From assembly GCF_000027145.1 (NCBI RefSeq), contig NC_013891.1:124001-188000 (forward strand): a stretch of DNA of 64,000 nt. Reading direction: 5' to 3'. Below, one piece after another: positions 8,642 through 17,627 of this stretch. Origin of the DNA: Listeria seeligeri serovar 1/2b str. SLCC3954 (GTDB lineage: Bacteria; Bacillota; Bacilli; Lactobacillales; Listeriaceae). The notes under the pieces are model-generated. The model ran no database searches and was not told the DNA's origin. It saw only the letters and a program-made list of their open reading frames with translations. A program made the position numbers and the translations under genes. The stretch's first letter is position 1; every line of letters starts with the position of its first letter.

Positions 8642-10981
8642 ATGAAAGCTGTACAAATTTCGGTTAGGCGATTAGTAGAATTTGTTCTTAGAGGCGGGAG
8701 TATTGATAGCCGGATGACAAGTTCAGACCGAGCTTTAGAAGGAACAAAAATTCATCAATTACTCCAAAAATCAGCAGGAGAAGAATACCAGGCGGAAGTT
8801 AGTTTGAAACTCGATCGAACAGTGGATGGGGTTGTTTTTTTGCTGGATGGTCGCGCGGACGGGATTATTAATGAACAAACAATAGATGAAATTAAAACAA
8901 CAGAAACAGTCATGGAAGAAATTACGGAAGATTTCAGACCGCTTCACTGGGCGCAACTTATTTGTTATGGGTTTATGCTTGCTGAAAAATCGGACCTTCC
9001 TGAGGTGACGCTTCAATTAACTTATTATCAAGTAGCAGATGAAGAAATCAAGCAATTTAGGCGTATAATGAGTCGTGAGGAAATGGGCGTTTTTGTAGAT
9101 GATTTGCTTTCAAAGTATGCAGTTTGGGCGAAGATGTCTGCTGCTTGGGAGATGAAGCGAAACAAAACCATTCAGGAATTATCTTTTCCATATAATAGTT
9201 ATAGACGTGGTCAAAGAGAACTTTCTATTGCAGTTTATCGGACGGCTGTTTCGGGTGAGAATTTGTTTTGTGAGGCGCCTACAGGGATTGGGAAAACAAT
9301 GTCGACTTTATTTCCGGCAGTTAAAGCGATGGGTGAAGGTAAGACGGACAAAATTTTTTATTTTACTGCAAAGACAATTACGCGGCAGGTTGCTGAAGAT
9401 GCACTAGATGAAATGCGCCGGAAAGGGCTTGCGGCAAGAAGTGTTACGATTACAGCGAAAGACAAAATATGTTTTTTAGATGAACGGAAATGTGAACCGG
9501 ATCATTGTCAGTTTGCGCGTGGCTATTACGATCGTTTGAATGAGGCGCTGTTTGATTTGTTAGGTCAGGAAGAGGCGATTACTCGAACGGTTGTGGAGCA
9601 ATATGCAAGAAAATATACACTTTGTCCTTTTGAATTATCACTTGATGTGGCGCTTTTTTGCGATGCGATTGTGTGTGATTATAATTATTTGTTCGACCCG
9701 GTAGTTTATTTGAAACGGTTTTTTAGTGAAGGACCCGGAAAGTATACATTTCTGGTGGATGAAGTGCATAATTTGGTGGACCGGGCGCGTTCGATGTTTT
9801 CGGCCACACTGCGGAAATCACTCGTAATGCAAGTGAAGCGACAATTAGATAAGAAACTACACAAACGACTTTGGAATGCAGTGAACGCAATGAATAAAGA
9901 AATGATTTCACTTAATAAGGAGCTAATCGAGTCAGGCGAAACTATTCATGTGAGTAAAGCAGACCTTGCTGAGTGGAACGAGTCCGTATTAAAATTCACC
10001 TTTGTCGCGAAAGAATGGTTACCGCAAAATACTCAATCAGAAACTCAATCAGATGTGTTGGAACTTTACTTTGAAAGCCTTCGATATGTGAAAATTGCTG
10101 AGCTTTATGATGAACGATATACGACCCAGATTACTCGTACTCATTCGGATTTGGAAATAAAACAACTGTGCTTAGATCCAGCCTTCTTACTATCTGAAAA
10201 ACTGAAACTCGGGGCTAGTTCGGTACTTTTTTCAGCCACACTTCGGCCTATTGATTATTATACAAATGTGCTTGGTGGAGAGGAAGATACGAGTCGGATG
10301 GTTTTTAGCTCGCCTTTTGAACAACAGAATATGCATTTATTAGTAGCTGATAATATTAGTACCAAATACCAAATGCGTGATCAAAGTTTAGCGAGCGTAG
10401 TCGAAGCATTAGCCGCACTTATAGCAGGAAAAAAAGGGAATTATTTGTTTTTCTTCCCATCTTTTCAGTATTTGCAAAATGTATATGATTTATTTAGGGA
10501 GAAATATCCGGAAATCGTTGTACGGAAGCAGGAAGGCGCGATGGATGAAGAACAGCGAGAAGCCTTTTTGGAAGCATTTAAAGCCGGAAATTCAGAAACT
10601 TTAGTAGGATTTTGTGTGTTAGGTGGTGTTTTTTCAGAAGGGATAGATTTGCGCGGGGAACGGCTGATTGGCGCAGCGATTGTAGGTGTCGGATTGGCGC
10701 AACTTAATCCAGAATCTGACTTAATTAAAGATTATTATAATGAAACAATTGGTCAAGGTTTTGACTACGCATATCAGCTCCCTGGAATGAATAAGGTGCT
10801 TCAAGCTGTAGGACGAGTAATTCGCGGCGAAAGTGACCGAGGTGTCGTCTTGCTGATAGATGAACGTTTTTCGGCTAGTCGTTATCGGACATTGTTCCCA
10901 GCACACTGGAATCACGCGAAAATCGTCAAAAACACCAAAGAAATTACTGAGCAAGTAACCGAATTTTGGCGAAATAACTAG
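8642..10981 (+). CDS. PD-(D/E)XK nuclease fused to XPD/DinG-type Fe-S helicase
   Basis: A 779-residue two-part protein. The N-terminal ~170 residues carry a RecB/Cas4-like nuclease core: 'DGRADGII' near 69, 'IDEIKT' near 81, then a Gln-containing helix 'HWAQLICYGF'. The rest is a superfamily 2 DinG/Rad3 helicase: Walker A 'APTGIGKT' near 215, DEAH-type 'DEVHNL' near 372, and C-terminal motif VI 'QAVGRVIRGE'. Cysteines near 276, 284, 289 and 328 fit the Fe-S cluster of XPD-family helicases. I chose the ATG at 8642, 7 bases after AAGGAGG, over the TTG one codon earlier. Likely role: DNA repair on branched or flapped DNA. It matches the lmo0157 position. Confidence 0.88.
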   Translation: MKAVQISVRRLVEFVLRGGSIDSRMTSSDRALEGTKIHQLLQKSAGEEYQAEVSLKLDRTVDGVVFLLDGRADGIINEQTIDEIKTTETVMEEITEDFRPLHWAQLICYGFMLAEKSDLPEVTLQLTYYQVADEEIKQFRRIMSREEMGVFVDDLLSKYAVWAKMSAAWEMKRNKTIQELSFPYNSYRRGQRELSIAVYRTAVSGENLFCEAPTGIGKTMSTLFPAVKAMGEGKTDKIFYFTAKTITRQVAEDALDEMRRKGLAARSVTITAKDKICFLDERKCEPDHCQFARGYYDRLNEALFDLLGQEEAITRTVVEQYARKYTLCPFELSLDVALFCDAIVCDYNYLFDPVVYLKRFFSEGPGKYTFLVDEVHNLVDRARSMFSATLRKSLVMQVKRQLDKKLHKRLWNAVNAMNKEMISLNKELIESGETIHVSKADLAEWNESVLKFTFVAKEWLPQNTQSETQSDVLELYFESLRYVKIAELYDERYTTQITRTHSDLEIKQLCLDPAFLLSEKLKLGASSVLFSATLRPIDYYTNVLGGEEDTSRMVFSSPFEQQNMHLLVADNISTKYQMRDQSLASVVEALAALIAGKKGNYLFFFPSFQYLQNVYDLFREKYPEIVVRKQEGAMDEEQREAFLEAFKAGNSETLVGFCVLGGVFSEGIDLRGERLIGAAIVGVGLAQLNPESDLIKDYYNETIGQGFDYAYQLPGMNKVLQAVGRVIRGESDRGVVLLIDERFSASRYRTLFPAHWNHAKIVKNTKEITEQVTEFWRNN

Positions 10982-11027
10982 TTTTCTAGTAGAATGAGAG
11001 TAATTAGTCAGTTTTTGGGAGGAAATT

Positions 11028-11840
11028 ATGTATAAAATTATTGCAATAGATATTGATGGCACATTATTAAATGATGCGCACAAAATTACACCAGCAGTTC
11101 GTGACGCTATTAAAGCCGCAAAAGAAAAAGGTGCAAAAGTAGTATTATGCACTGGTCGCCCACTTGCTGGAATTAAGCAAAGTTTGCTGGAACTGGACCT
11201 TTTGGACGCCGGAGACTATGCCATTACTTTTAACGGAGCAGTCGTTTTAGAAACCGCTTCTGAAAAAACATTAGCAGACATAACGCTTAATAAAACCGAA
11301 TTGGAGGAAATTTATACGTTTTGTCATGCAGAAGATGTAAATGTCACTTATTTTGACGGGAAAAAGATGTATGTGCCGAGTCGTAAAATAACCGAAATTA
11401 CGTGTCAGGATTCCTTGTTACTACAAACTCCGCTTTATCATTTGCCGGTTGAGGAAGCGCCTGACTCTATTCATGTATCTAAAGTTATGCTACTTGATTC
11501 CCCTGAAAAAATCACGAATGTCATAAAAAAATTACCAACAACCTTAAAAGAAAAATTTTATATCGTTCGTAGTGTTCCTTATAACTTGGAATTCTTGCAA
11601 AAAGGTGTAAATAAAGGGTCAGCATTAGAAAGTCTGGCAAATAAACTTGGTATTGATCAAAGTGAAGTTATTAGTATCGGCGACCAAGAAAACGATATTT
11701 CGATGATAGAATATGCTGGTATGGGTGTAGCGATGGGCAATGCGACCGAACATATTAAAGAAATCGCTAATTATACCACGACCACAAATAATGAAGACGG
11801 CGTGGCAAATGCCATTCAATTCCTTGTTTTAGACCGTTAA
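11028..11840 (+). CDS. Cof-type HAD-superfamily phosphatase
   Basis: A 270-residue HAD class IIB protein. Motif I 'IAIDIDGTLLND' (residues 4-15) supplies the nucleophile and acid/base aspartates, motif II is 'CTGRPLAGI', and motifs III/IV are the lysine near 200 and 'ISIGDQENDISMI' near 220. Such enzymes dephosphorylate sugar phosphates, FMN or PLP; the substrate cannot be told. GGGAGG precedes the ATG. It follows the helicase gene by 46 bases (lmo0158 position). Confidence 0.9.
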   Translation: MYKIIAIDIDGTLLNDAHKITPAVRDAIKAAKEKGAKVVLCTGRPLAGIKQSLLELDLLDAGDYAITFNGAVVLETASEKTLADITLNKTELEEIYTFCHAEDVNVTYFDGKKMYVPSRKITEITCQDSLLLQTPLYHLPVEEAPDSIHVSKVMLLDSPEKITNVIKKLPTTLKEKFYIVRSVPYNLEFLQKGVNKGSALESLANKLGIDQSEVISIGDQENDISMIEYAGMGVAMGNATEHIKEIANYTTTTNNEDGVANAIQFLVLDR

Positions 11841-12079
11841 AAAGAAAAACATCTGATGTAAGGTATAGTTTGATTTAAAATTATTGACAGCGCTTTATTT
11901 AATGAGCAAAAATAGAAAGATATAAAAGTAACTTAGAATGGGAGCTATTTTGGTACAGTTAGAAAGTAATTGTTTTTGTATGGAAGTTTTCCTATCAAGT
12001 CTATCTTGCCAAACTTGCTTTCTTTTGTTATTGTTTTAGGAATAGTTTGACATTTTAAAATCGAAGGGAGTAGAGATGC

Positions 12080-13156
12080 TTGAAAATCACAAAAATTAAA
12101 ACACATATCGTGCCAATTCAACTAAGCTCAACTTTTAAAACAGCCCTTAGAGAAGTGAGTCATGTGAATGTGGTAAGAGTATATATCCACTTTGATAATG
12201 GAATTGTCGGGATAGGTGAAGCTGCTCCGACGCATGTAATAACCGGAGATACGGAAGCAAGCATTACAAGTGCAATAAATGATATATTTGGTCCGTTTTT
12301 AATAGGACGTGAACTGGATGAAGAATTGACCATTTTAGATGAAATGAAATCACTTTTAGTACATAATTCAAGTCCGAAAGCGGCGATTGACATTGCGCTA
12401 CATGACGCCTTAGCGAAAGCAAGTTCAAAACCATTGTACGAGTTTCTCGGTGGCGGAAGTCCAAGGCTCGAAACGGATTATACCATTAGCATTGGAACAC
12501 CAGAAAAAATGGTTCGTGACGCGGAAACAAAAGTGGCGGAAGGATTTAAATCGCTCAAAGTCAAACTCGGCCTTGATCCAGTGGAGATAGAAGTAGCGAA
12601 AATTAGACGAATGAATGAAGCACTCGGCGGGAAGATACCCTTTCGAATTGATGCGAATCAAGGCTGGACTCCGGACGTGGCAATTCAAATCCTAAATGAA
12701 TGGAGTGATATTCCGATTGATTTCATTGAACAGCCTGTAAAAAGCTGGGATTTTGCTGGGATGGCGAAAGTTACCGCTAATACCAATATTCCGATTATGG
12801 CTGACGAAAGCTTATTTGGAATACACGATGCCAAGCGACTTTTGGATGAAAAATGTTGTAATTTATTAAATATAAAATTAATGAAAAGTGCTGGAATCAA
12901 AGAAGCGCGAGCAATCCATGACTTAGCAAGTGAATATAAGGTGGACTGCATGATTGGAACGATGATTGAAGGATATGCTAGTTTATCAGCTGCCGCCCAT
13001 TTTGCTGCATCAGCCAAGCAAGTGAAGTTTTATGATTTGGATGTGCCATTTATGTGGAACCTTCAAGGCAAAAACCTAGCTGATATCGGTCTTGAAATCG
13101 GCCGAGGCGAAGTGCTTTTGACAGAAGAAGATGGTATTGGGATTTCAGCATACTAA
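12080..13156 (+). CDS. L-Ala-D/L-Glu dipeptide epimerase (YkfB-like, enolase superfamily)
   Basis: A 358-residue enolase-superfamily protein of the muconate lactonizing subgroup. Catalytic residues are in place: the KxK pair 'LKVKLG' (about residues 158-163), metal ligands in 'RIDANQGW', 'EQPV' and 'ADES', the second base in 'IKLMKSAG', and a C-terminal 'DLDVP'. These match Bacillus YkfB, which epimerises L-Ala-D-Glu released from peptidoglycan to L-Ala-L-Glu. The start is TTG, 9 bases after AAGGGAG; the nearby ATG is out of frame. It is the first gene of a five-gene unit with 12-20 base gaps, all devoted to murein peptides. Confidence 0.88.
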   Translation: MKITKIKTHIVPIQLSSTFKTALREVSHVNVVRVYIHFDNGIVGIGEAAPTHVITGDTEASITSAINDIFGPFLIGRELDEELTILDEMKSLLVHNSSPKAAIDIALHDALAKASSKPLYEFLGGGSPRLETDYTISIGTPEKMVRDAETKVAEGFKSLKVKLGLDPVEIEVAKIRRMNEALGGKIPFRIDANQGWTPDVAIQILNEWSDIPIDFIEQPVKSWDFAGMAKVTANTNIPIMADESLFGIHDAKRLLDEKCCNLLNIKLMKSAGIKEARAIHDLASEYKVDCMIGTMIEGYASLSAAAHFAASAKQVKFYDLDVPFMWNLQGKNLADIGLEIGRGEVLLTEEDGIGISAY

Positions 13157-13172
13157 AGAAAGAAGGGATAAT

Positions 13173-14051
13173 ATGAACAAGTTAGTGGGCCGAAGCAATG
13201 CATTTCTTTGGCGGAAAAATGAAATGAATCCGGTGTTAGCAAATATCATAAAAGCGCGCCAAACCAGTGATTTAATACAAGTGACAAAAGAAGACGCAAT
13301 GAAACTATACGATGACAGCCTTGTTGATTCGGATTTGCTTTATAACGATCTAGTAATTGTAGATAAAATCGAAGGCGATTGGGCAAAAGTAATTGTCCCA
13401 TCTCAACATAGTTTTCTAGATAAACGTGGCTACCCGGGCTGGATGTTGCTAGAAGATCTAGCTGATACAGATAAAACAACTGAACATGACGAAAAATTAG
13501 CAGTAGTTGTTCCAAAAACGCAAATCACCTATGAAAATGGAGCGACAAGAGAAGTATCATTTGGAACACTTTTTTCTAAAATAGCAGAGGAAGAGAATTC
13601 CTATAAGGTTGAGACACCACATGGTCAAGCGACGATTTCACGAGCACATGTAGCTCTCCAAAATGAACCACGCGCAAATATTGGCGTTGATGTTGTCCAA
13701 ATGGCGCTCCAATTCCTTGATTTGCCATACGTCTGGGCCGGCATCAGTAGCGCTGGTTTTGATTGCTCTGGCTTTGCATTCACACTTTATCGCACATGCG
13801 GGAAGTACATTGGTCGAGACGCAACAGAACAATCATTTGCCGGGGAAAAAATAGCTTATGCTGATGCAGAACCCGGTGACTTGCTGTTTTTTGCGTATGA
13901 AGAAGGAAAAGGCGAAGTTCACCACGTTGGCGTTTATATTGGAAATGACGAAATGGTTCATTCTCAAACACCCGGCTCCAAAGTGATTCTAACAAAAATA
14001 ACTGGCAGCAAGTATGAACCAGAACTTTGCGTTACATCACGACATCGTTAA
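13173..14051 (+). CDS. NlpC/P60 gamma-D-glutamyl-L-diamino acid endopeptidase (YkfC-like)
   Basis: A 292-residue protein with N-terminal SH3-like regions (about residues 10-160) and a C-terminal NlpC/P60 papain-like domain. The catalytic Cys is in 'FDCSGF', and the His in 'HHVGVYIG'. There is no signal peptide, so it acts in the cytosol, as YkfC does. It would cut the D-Glu-diaminopimelate bond of imported murein peptides and release L-Ala-D-Glu for the epimerase next door. I chose the ATG at 13173 with AAGGG upstream; an in-frame extension overlapping the previous gene lacks a ribosome site. Confidence 0.87.
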   Translation: MNKLVGRSNAFLWRKNEMNPVLANIIKARQTSDLIQVTKEDAMKLYDDSLVDSDLLYNDLVIVDKIEGDWAKVIVPSQHSFLDKRGYPGWMLLEDLADTDKTTEHDEKLAVVVPKTQITYENGATREVSFGTLFSKIAEEENSYKVETPHGQATISRAHVALQNEPRANIGVDVVQMALQFLDLPYVWAGISSAGFDCSGFAFTLYRTCGKYIGRDATEQSFAGEKIAYADAEPGDLLFFAYEEGKGEVHHVGVYIGNDEMVHSQTPGSKVILTKITGSKYEPELCVTSRHR

Positions 14052-14069
14052 AAAAGGAGTGATGAAACT

Positions 14070-14849
14070 TTGAATAGTTACATGAAAATCAATGACACAT
14101 ACGACATGATTCATTCAAAAGCGCTCTATATAACAGATGGAAAACAAGTGCTTTTTGCAGAAAATGAAGACCAGCTATACACAGCGGCAAGTGTTATCAA
14201 ACTGCCAATTTACTTATATTTTTTCGAAAAAATCAGCAAGGGAGAACTGGATTTACGAACAGAAGTCCACATTTCGGCTGACAAAGTAGTCGCGGGTGCA
14301 GGGATTATCCAAATACTTCCGGAGAAAAGAACTTGGCGGCTAGAAGAATTGTTGCACTTAATGATTGCCGTGTCCGATAATACAGCGACAAACCAACTCA
14401 TAGATCTAGCAACTTTTTCGAATTTACAAGCATGGATAAGGGCGAAGGGTTGGGAACAAAGCGTTCAAATAGAACGTAAAATGATGGATTTTAAATCTGA
14501 TAAGCAAAATGAAATTACTGCTAAATTAGCGGTGACTGTTTTTCAAGAAATTATTGAACTAAGTAAGCAGTATCCGAATTTAACAGAAACAATCCGGCGT
14601 CCATTTTTGAATCAGCAGCATCGTTCTAATCTGACTGGGACTTTAGAAGAAGCAGGAATTGCCGGGCTTTCGATGTTAAACAAAACTGGGGAATTAAAAG
14701 ATATTCAGCATGATGTCGCCATTTTTGAGTACGAAGGGGAAACAAGATTTGTGGCGGCTCTTACTAATAACACAGGACTTGAAGCAAATGCAACTGCTTG
14801 GATGCAAAACGTGGGCAGACAATTATTTGATGAAATAAACCGAAAATAG
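14070..14849 (+). CDS. Cytosolic class A beta-lactamase-fold serine hydrolase
   Basis: A 259-residue serine beta-lactamase-like protein (Beta-lactamase2 family). The active-site set is present: SxxK in 'ASVIKLP' (near residues 41-47), SDN in 'AVSDNTA', and KTG in 'LNKTGEL'. No signal peptide or lipobox is seen, so it should stay in the cytosol, unlike resistance beta-lactamases. Set in a murein-peptide operon, it may be a peptidase or amidase acting on D-amino acid-containing peptides; this is inference. The TTG start follows AAGGAG by 10 bases; the first ATG is too far. True antibiotic hydrolysis is possible but less likely. Confidence 0.75.
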   Translation: MNSYMKINDTYDMIHSKALYITDGKQVLFAENEDQLYTAASVIKLPIYLYFFEKISKGELDLRTEVHISADKVVAGAGIIQILPEKRTWRLEELLHLMIAVSDNTATNQLIDLATFSNLQAWIRAKGWEQSVQIERKMMDFKSDKQNEITAKLAVTVFQEIIELSKQYPNLTETIRRPFLNQQHRSNLTGTLEEAGIAGLSMLNKTGELKDIQHDVAIFEYEGETRFVAALTNNTGLEANATAWMQNVGRQLFDEINRK

Positions 14850-14861
14850 GGAGGAACCAAA

Positions 14862-16511
14862 ATGAAAAAAAGATTAGCGTTAGTATGTATAATGATTCTA
14901 TCGATATCAACCTTTCTAATGGCATGTGGGGGAAGTGATGACGAAGCAACGAAATCACAAGGTAAAAAAACGCTGAAAATCATGGAAAATGCTGAAGTTT
15001 CTTCGATGGATTCCACACTTTCTCAAGACGTTCCGAGTTTCACTGAACAAGGACAAGTTTTTGAAGGCTTATACACATTAAATGACAAAGACCAAGCAGT
15101 TCCAGCCGTGGCGAAGGATATGCCATCTTTAAGTGAAGACCAAAAAACTTATACAATCAAATTACGAACAGATGCCAAATGGTCCAATGGAACAAAAGTA
15201 ACTGCAAATGACTTCATTTTTGCTTGGAAAAAGCTCGCAAATCCTGATACAGCTGCTCAGTACTCATTTTTACTTGATGGCACGGTCGAAAATGGCACAG
15301 ATGTAATCACGGGGAAGAAAAGCGTTGATGAGTTAGGCGTAAAAGCGCTAGATGACTACACAATTGAAATTAAACTCGAACAACCAGTTCCATATTTCAC
15401 TTCATTACTTGCATTCAACTCGTTCTATCCTCAAAATGAAGAATACGTGAAAAAACAAGGGGAAAAATACGGTCAAAGCAGTGAAAATATGATTTACAAT
15501 GGTCCTTTTACAATGAAGGGTTGGACTAATACCGAAAAAGCCTGGACACTCGAAAAAAATCCTAAATACTGGGATAAAAAGAATGTAAAATCCGATAAAA
15601 TTGAAGTTTCAGTTGTCAAAGCACCAAATACAGCAGTTAATTTGTATGATACAGGAAAACTTGACGTGGCAACTCTTTCCGGTGATTATGCATCACAAAA
15701 AAGTAACGACAAAGACTATCACTCTGAACTTGATGCCTACGTGACACATTTGAAATTAAACCAAGCAATTGATGGAAAGAAAACACCACTCGCAAATGAA
15801 AACTTACGAAAAGCGCTATCCCTTGCTGTAAATAAAGAATCCCTTACAAAGAAAATTTTGGCAGACGGTTCCAAAGCAATTTACGGCTATGTTCCAGAAA
15901 AATTTGTCACTAATCCAGAAACTGGAGAAGACTTCCGTAAAGAAAGTGGCGACTACATGAAACAAGATGAGGCTGAAGCTAAAAACTACTTTGAAAAAGC
16001 AAAACAAGAACTTGGCGGCGGAGAAATCACAGTGGAGCTACTAAATTCTGATCTAGAATCCAGTAAAAAAGTAGGCGAATATCTTCAAAGCCAACTTGAA
16101 ACAGCTCTTCCTGGACTTAAAATCAACTTGAAAACCGTTCCTAAAAAGAACTTACTTCAATTAACACGCGAACAAAATTACGAAATCGTTCTTTCTAACT
16201 GGGGACCCGATTTCCAAGATCCACTAACTTTCCTAGGTAACTACACAACTGGCAATACTTACAATGCAAGTGGTTACTCAAGTACTGACTACGATAATAT
16301 GATTAAAGCGACCTCGACAACCCTTGCCACCGAGCCAGAACAACGCTGGGAAACGTTCATTGATGCGGAAAAACTACTCATCGAAACAGATGCGGCAATG
16401 ATTCCGCTCTATCAAACAGCAGTATGTAATTTGAAAAAAGACACTGTAAAAGGAATTGTTCACCATAACTTTGGTACAAGTTTTTCTTATAAAGGTGCTT
16501 ACGTAGAATAG
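14862..16511 (+). CDS. Oligopeptide (murein peptide)-binding lipoprotein, OppA/DppE family
   Basis: A 549-residue SBP_bac_5 lipoprotein with lipobox LMAC (Cys at residue 22) and a short charged linker. The family signature 'ANDFIFAWKKLANP' lies near residue 115. It aligns along its length with the binding protein at 4190, so the two are paralogues. Placed between a beta-lactamase-fold hydrolase and a D-aminopeptidase, it likely captures cell-wall peptides for uptake through a shared Opp permease, since no permease or ATPase is encoded here. Confidence 0.88.
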   Translation: MKKRLALVCIMILSISTFLMACGGSDDEATKSQGKKTLKIMENAEVSSMDSTLSQDVPSFTEQGQVFEGLYTLNDKDQAVPAVAKDMPSLSEDQKTYTIKLRTDAKWSNGTKVTANDFIFAWKKLANPDTAAQYSFLLDGTVENGTDVITGKKSVDELGVKALDDYTIEIKLEQPVPYFTSLLAFNSFYPQNEEYVKKQGEKYGQSSENMIYNGPFTMKGWTNTEKAWTLEKNPKYWDKKNVKSDKIEVSVVKAPNTAVNLYDTGKLDVATLSGDYASQKSNDKDYHSELDAYVTHLKLNQAIDGKKTPLANENLRKALSLAVNKESLTKKILADGSKAIYGYVPEKFVTNPETGEDFRKESGDYMKQDEAEAKNYFEKAKQELGGGEITVELLNSDLESSKKVGEYLQSQLETALPGLKINLKTVPKKNLLQLTREQNYEIVLSNWGPDFQDPLTFLGNYTTGNTYNASGYSSTDYDNMIKATSTTLATEPEQRWETFIDAEKLLIETDAAMIPLYQTAVCNLKKDTVKGIVHHNFGTSFSYKGAYVE

Positions 16512-16525
16512 AAGGAGCGAGAAAA

Positions 16526-17344
16526 ATGAAACTTTGGATTTCAGTAGATATGGAAGGAATTAATGGTCTTCCTGATGATACTTTTGTAGATTCTAGCATG
16601 CGAAACTACACTAGAGGACAAAAGATAATGACCAGTGAAACTAACTGGGTAGTTGAAGAAGCACTAAAAGCAGGCTACGACGATATTTTGGTCAATGACA
16701 GTCACTCTAAAATGAATAACATTTTGATTGAAGAATTGAATTCGGAAGCAAGGTTGATAACTGGTGATGTCAAGCCGTTTTCGATGGTGCAAGGATTAGA
16801 TTCAAGCGCAGATGCGGCCGTTTTTGTAGGTTACCATTCTCGAGCGGGACAACCAGGAGTGATGAGCCACTCGATGACTTCTGGTGTTCGGAATTTCTAC
16901 ATTAATGATGTTGCAATTGGCGAATTTGGGTTAAACGCATATGTAGCAGGAGCTTTTGGAGTTCCAGTTATTCTAGTTGCTGGCGACGATTGTATTGCTC
17001 GCGAGGCTAAAGAGCTAATCCCAGGAATTGAAACAGCAATCGTAAAAGAAGCGGTCTCTCGTTCATCCGCCATTGCTTTTTCTCTAGCAAAATCAGAAGA
17101 AATCATTCGTGAAAAAGTAGCACTTGCTTTACAAAATAAACAAGCATCCGTGTTAACTCCACCAGAAAAACCAGTCCTCAAAATAGAGTTTTGTAATTAT
17201 GGACAAGCTGAATGGGCTGCACTTGTGCCAAGAACAAAAATAATTGATGAAACGACCGTAATGTTTGAAGCGCGCGATATTTTAGAAGCCTATCAAGCAA
17301 TGGTTGCGATGACCGAGCTAGCAATGAAATGCGCTTTTTCTTAA
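16526..17344 (+). CDS. DppA-type D-aminopeptidase (peptidase family M55)
   Basis: A 272-residue zinc D-aminopeptidase. The family start 'SVDMEGINGLPDDTFVD' carries the Asp-x-Glu zinc ligands, and further ligands and catalytic residues are seen in 'VNDSHSKMNN' and 'GYHSRAG'. It matches Bacillus subtilis DppA through nearly its whole length in my recollection, including 'NYGQAEWA' near the C-terminus. The enzyme removes N-terminal D-amino acids such as D-Ala from short peptides, which fits salvage of cell-wall D-Ala. It is the last gene of the operon and is followed by a terminator. Confidence 0.92.
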   Translation: MKLWISVDMEGINGLPDDTFVDSSMRNYTRGQKIMTSETNWVVEEALKAGYDDILVNDSHSKMNNILIEELNSEARLITGDVKPFSMVQGLDSSADAAVFVGYHSRAGQPGVMSHSMTSGVRNFYINDVAIGEFGLNAYVAGAFGVPVILVAGDDCIAREAKELIPGIETAIVKEAVSRSSAIAFSLAKSEEIIREKVALALQNKQASVLTPPEKPVLKIEFCNYGQAEWAALVPRTKIIDETTVMFEARDILEAYQAMVAMTELAMKCAFS

Positions 17345-17367
17345 AAGATGCACTTCCGGAATAGAAT

Positions 17368-17405
17368 AAACAGAAGTTCTCGAACAAAAGAGGGCTTCTG
17401 TTTTT
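17368..17405 (+). terminator. Terminator of the murein-peptide operon
   Basis: Arms 'aacagaag' and 'cttctgtt' with an inner mismatched stem are followed by a T-run. The remaining stretch to 17627 holds no ORF; it presumably contains the promoter of the next gene, but I cannot pick one confidently. Confidence 0.78.
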
Positions 17406-17627
17406 CTGTTTAAGAGTATTTTATAAAGACATTTATAAACATTTGAAAACGTGGAACAATCAACAAACAAGCGGTTAACTATGTCTGTGGATTGACCTAA
17501 ATTTCACACAATGTTCACAAAATAACGCTTTTTCATCCAGAAAATATATAAACTTTATGTTATTTCATGTATACTTTCACTTAATTAAAAGAAATTATAA
17601 ACAAACAAATTATCAAAGGGTGGGTAT

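Noticed and set aside
10721-11152. A 143-codon minus-strand frame spanning the helicase end and HAD gene start
   Set aside because: No ribosome site or recognisable motif; both overlapped plus-strand genes have strong motifs.
17406-17627. Promoter for the LPXTG/Cna-B gene
   Set aside because: Several weak -35/-10 pairs are possible (for example around TTGACC near 17492), none convincing enough to annotate.
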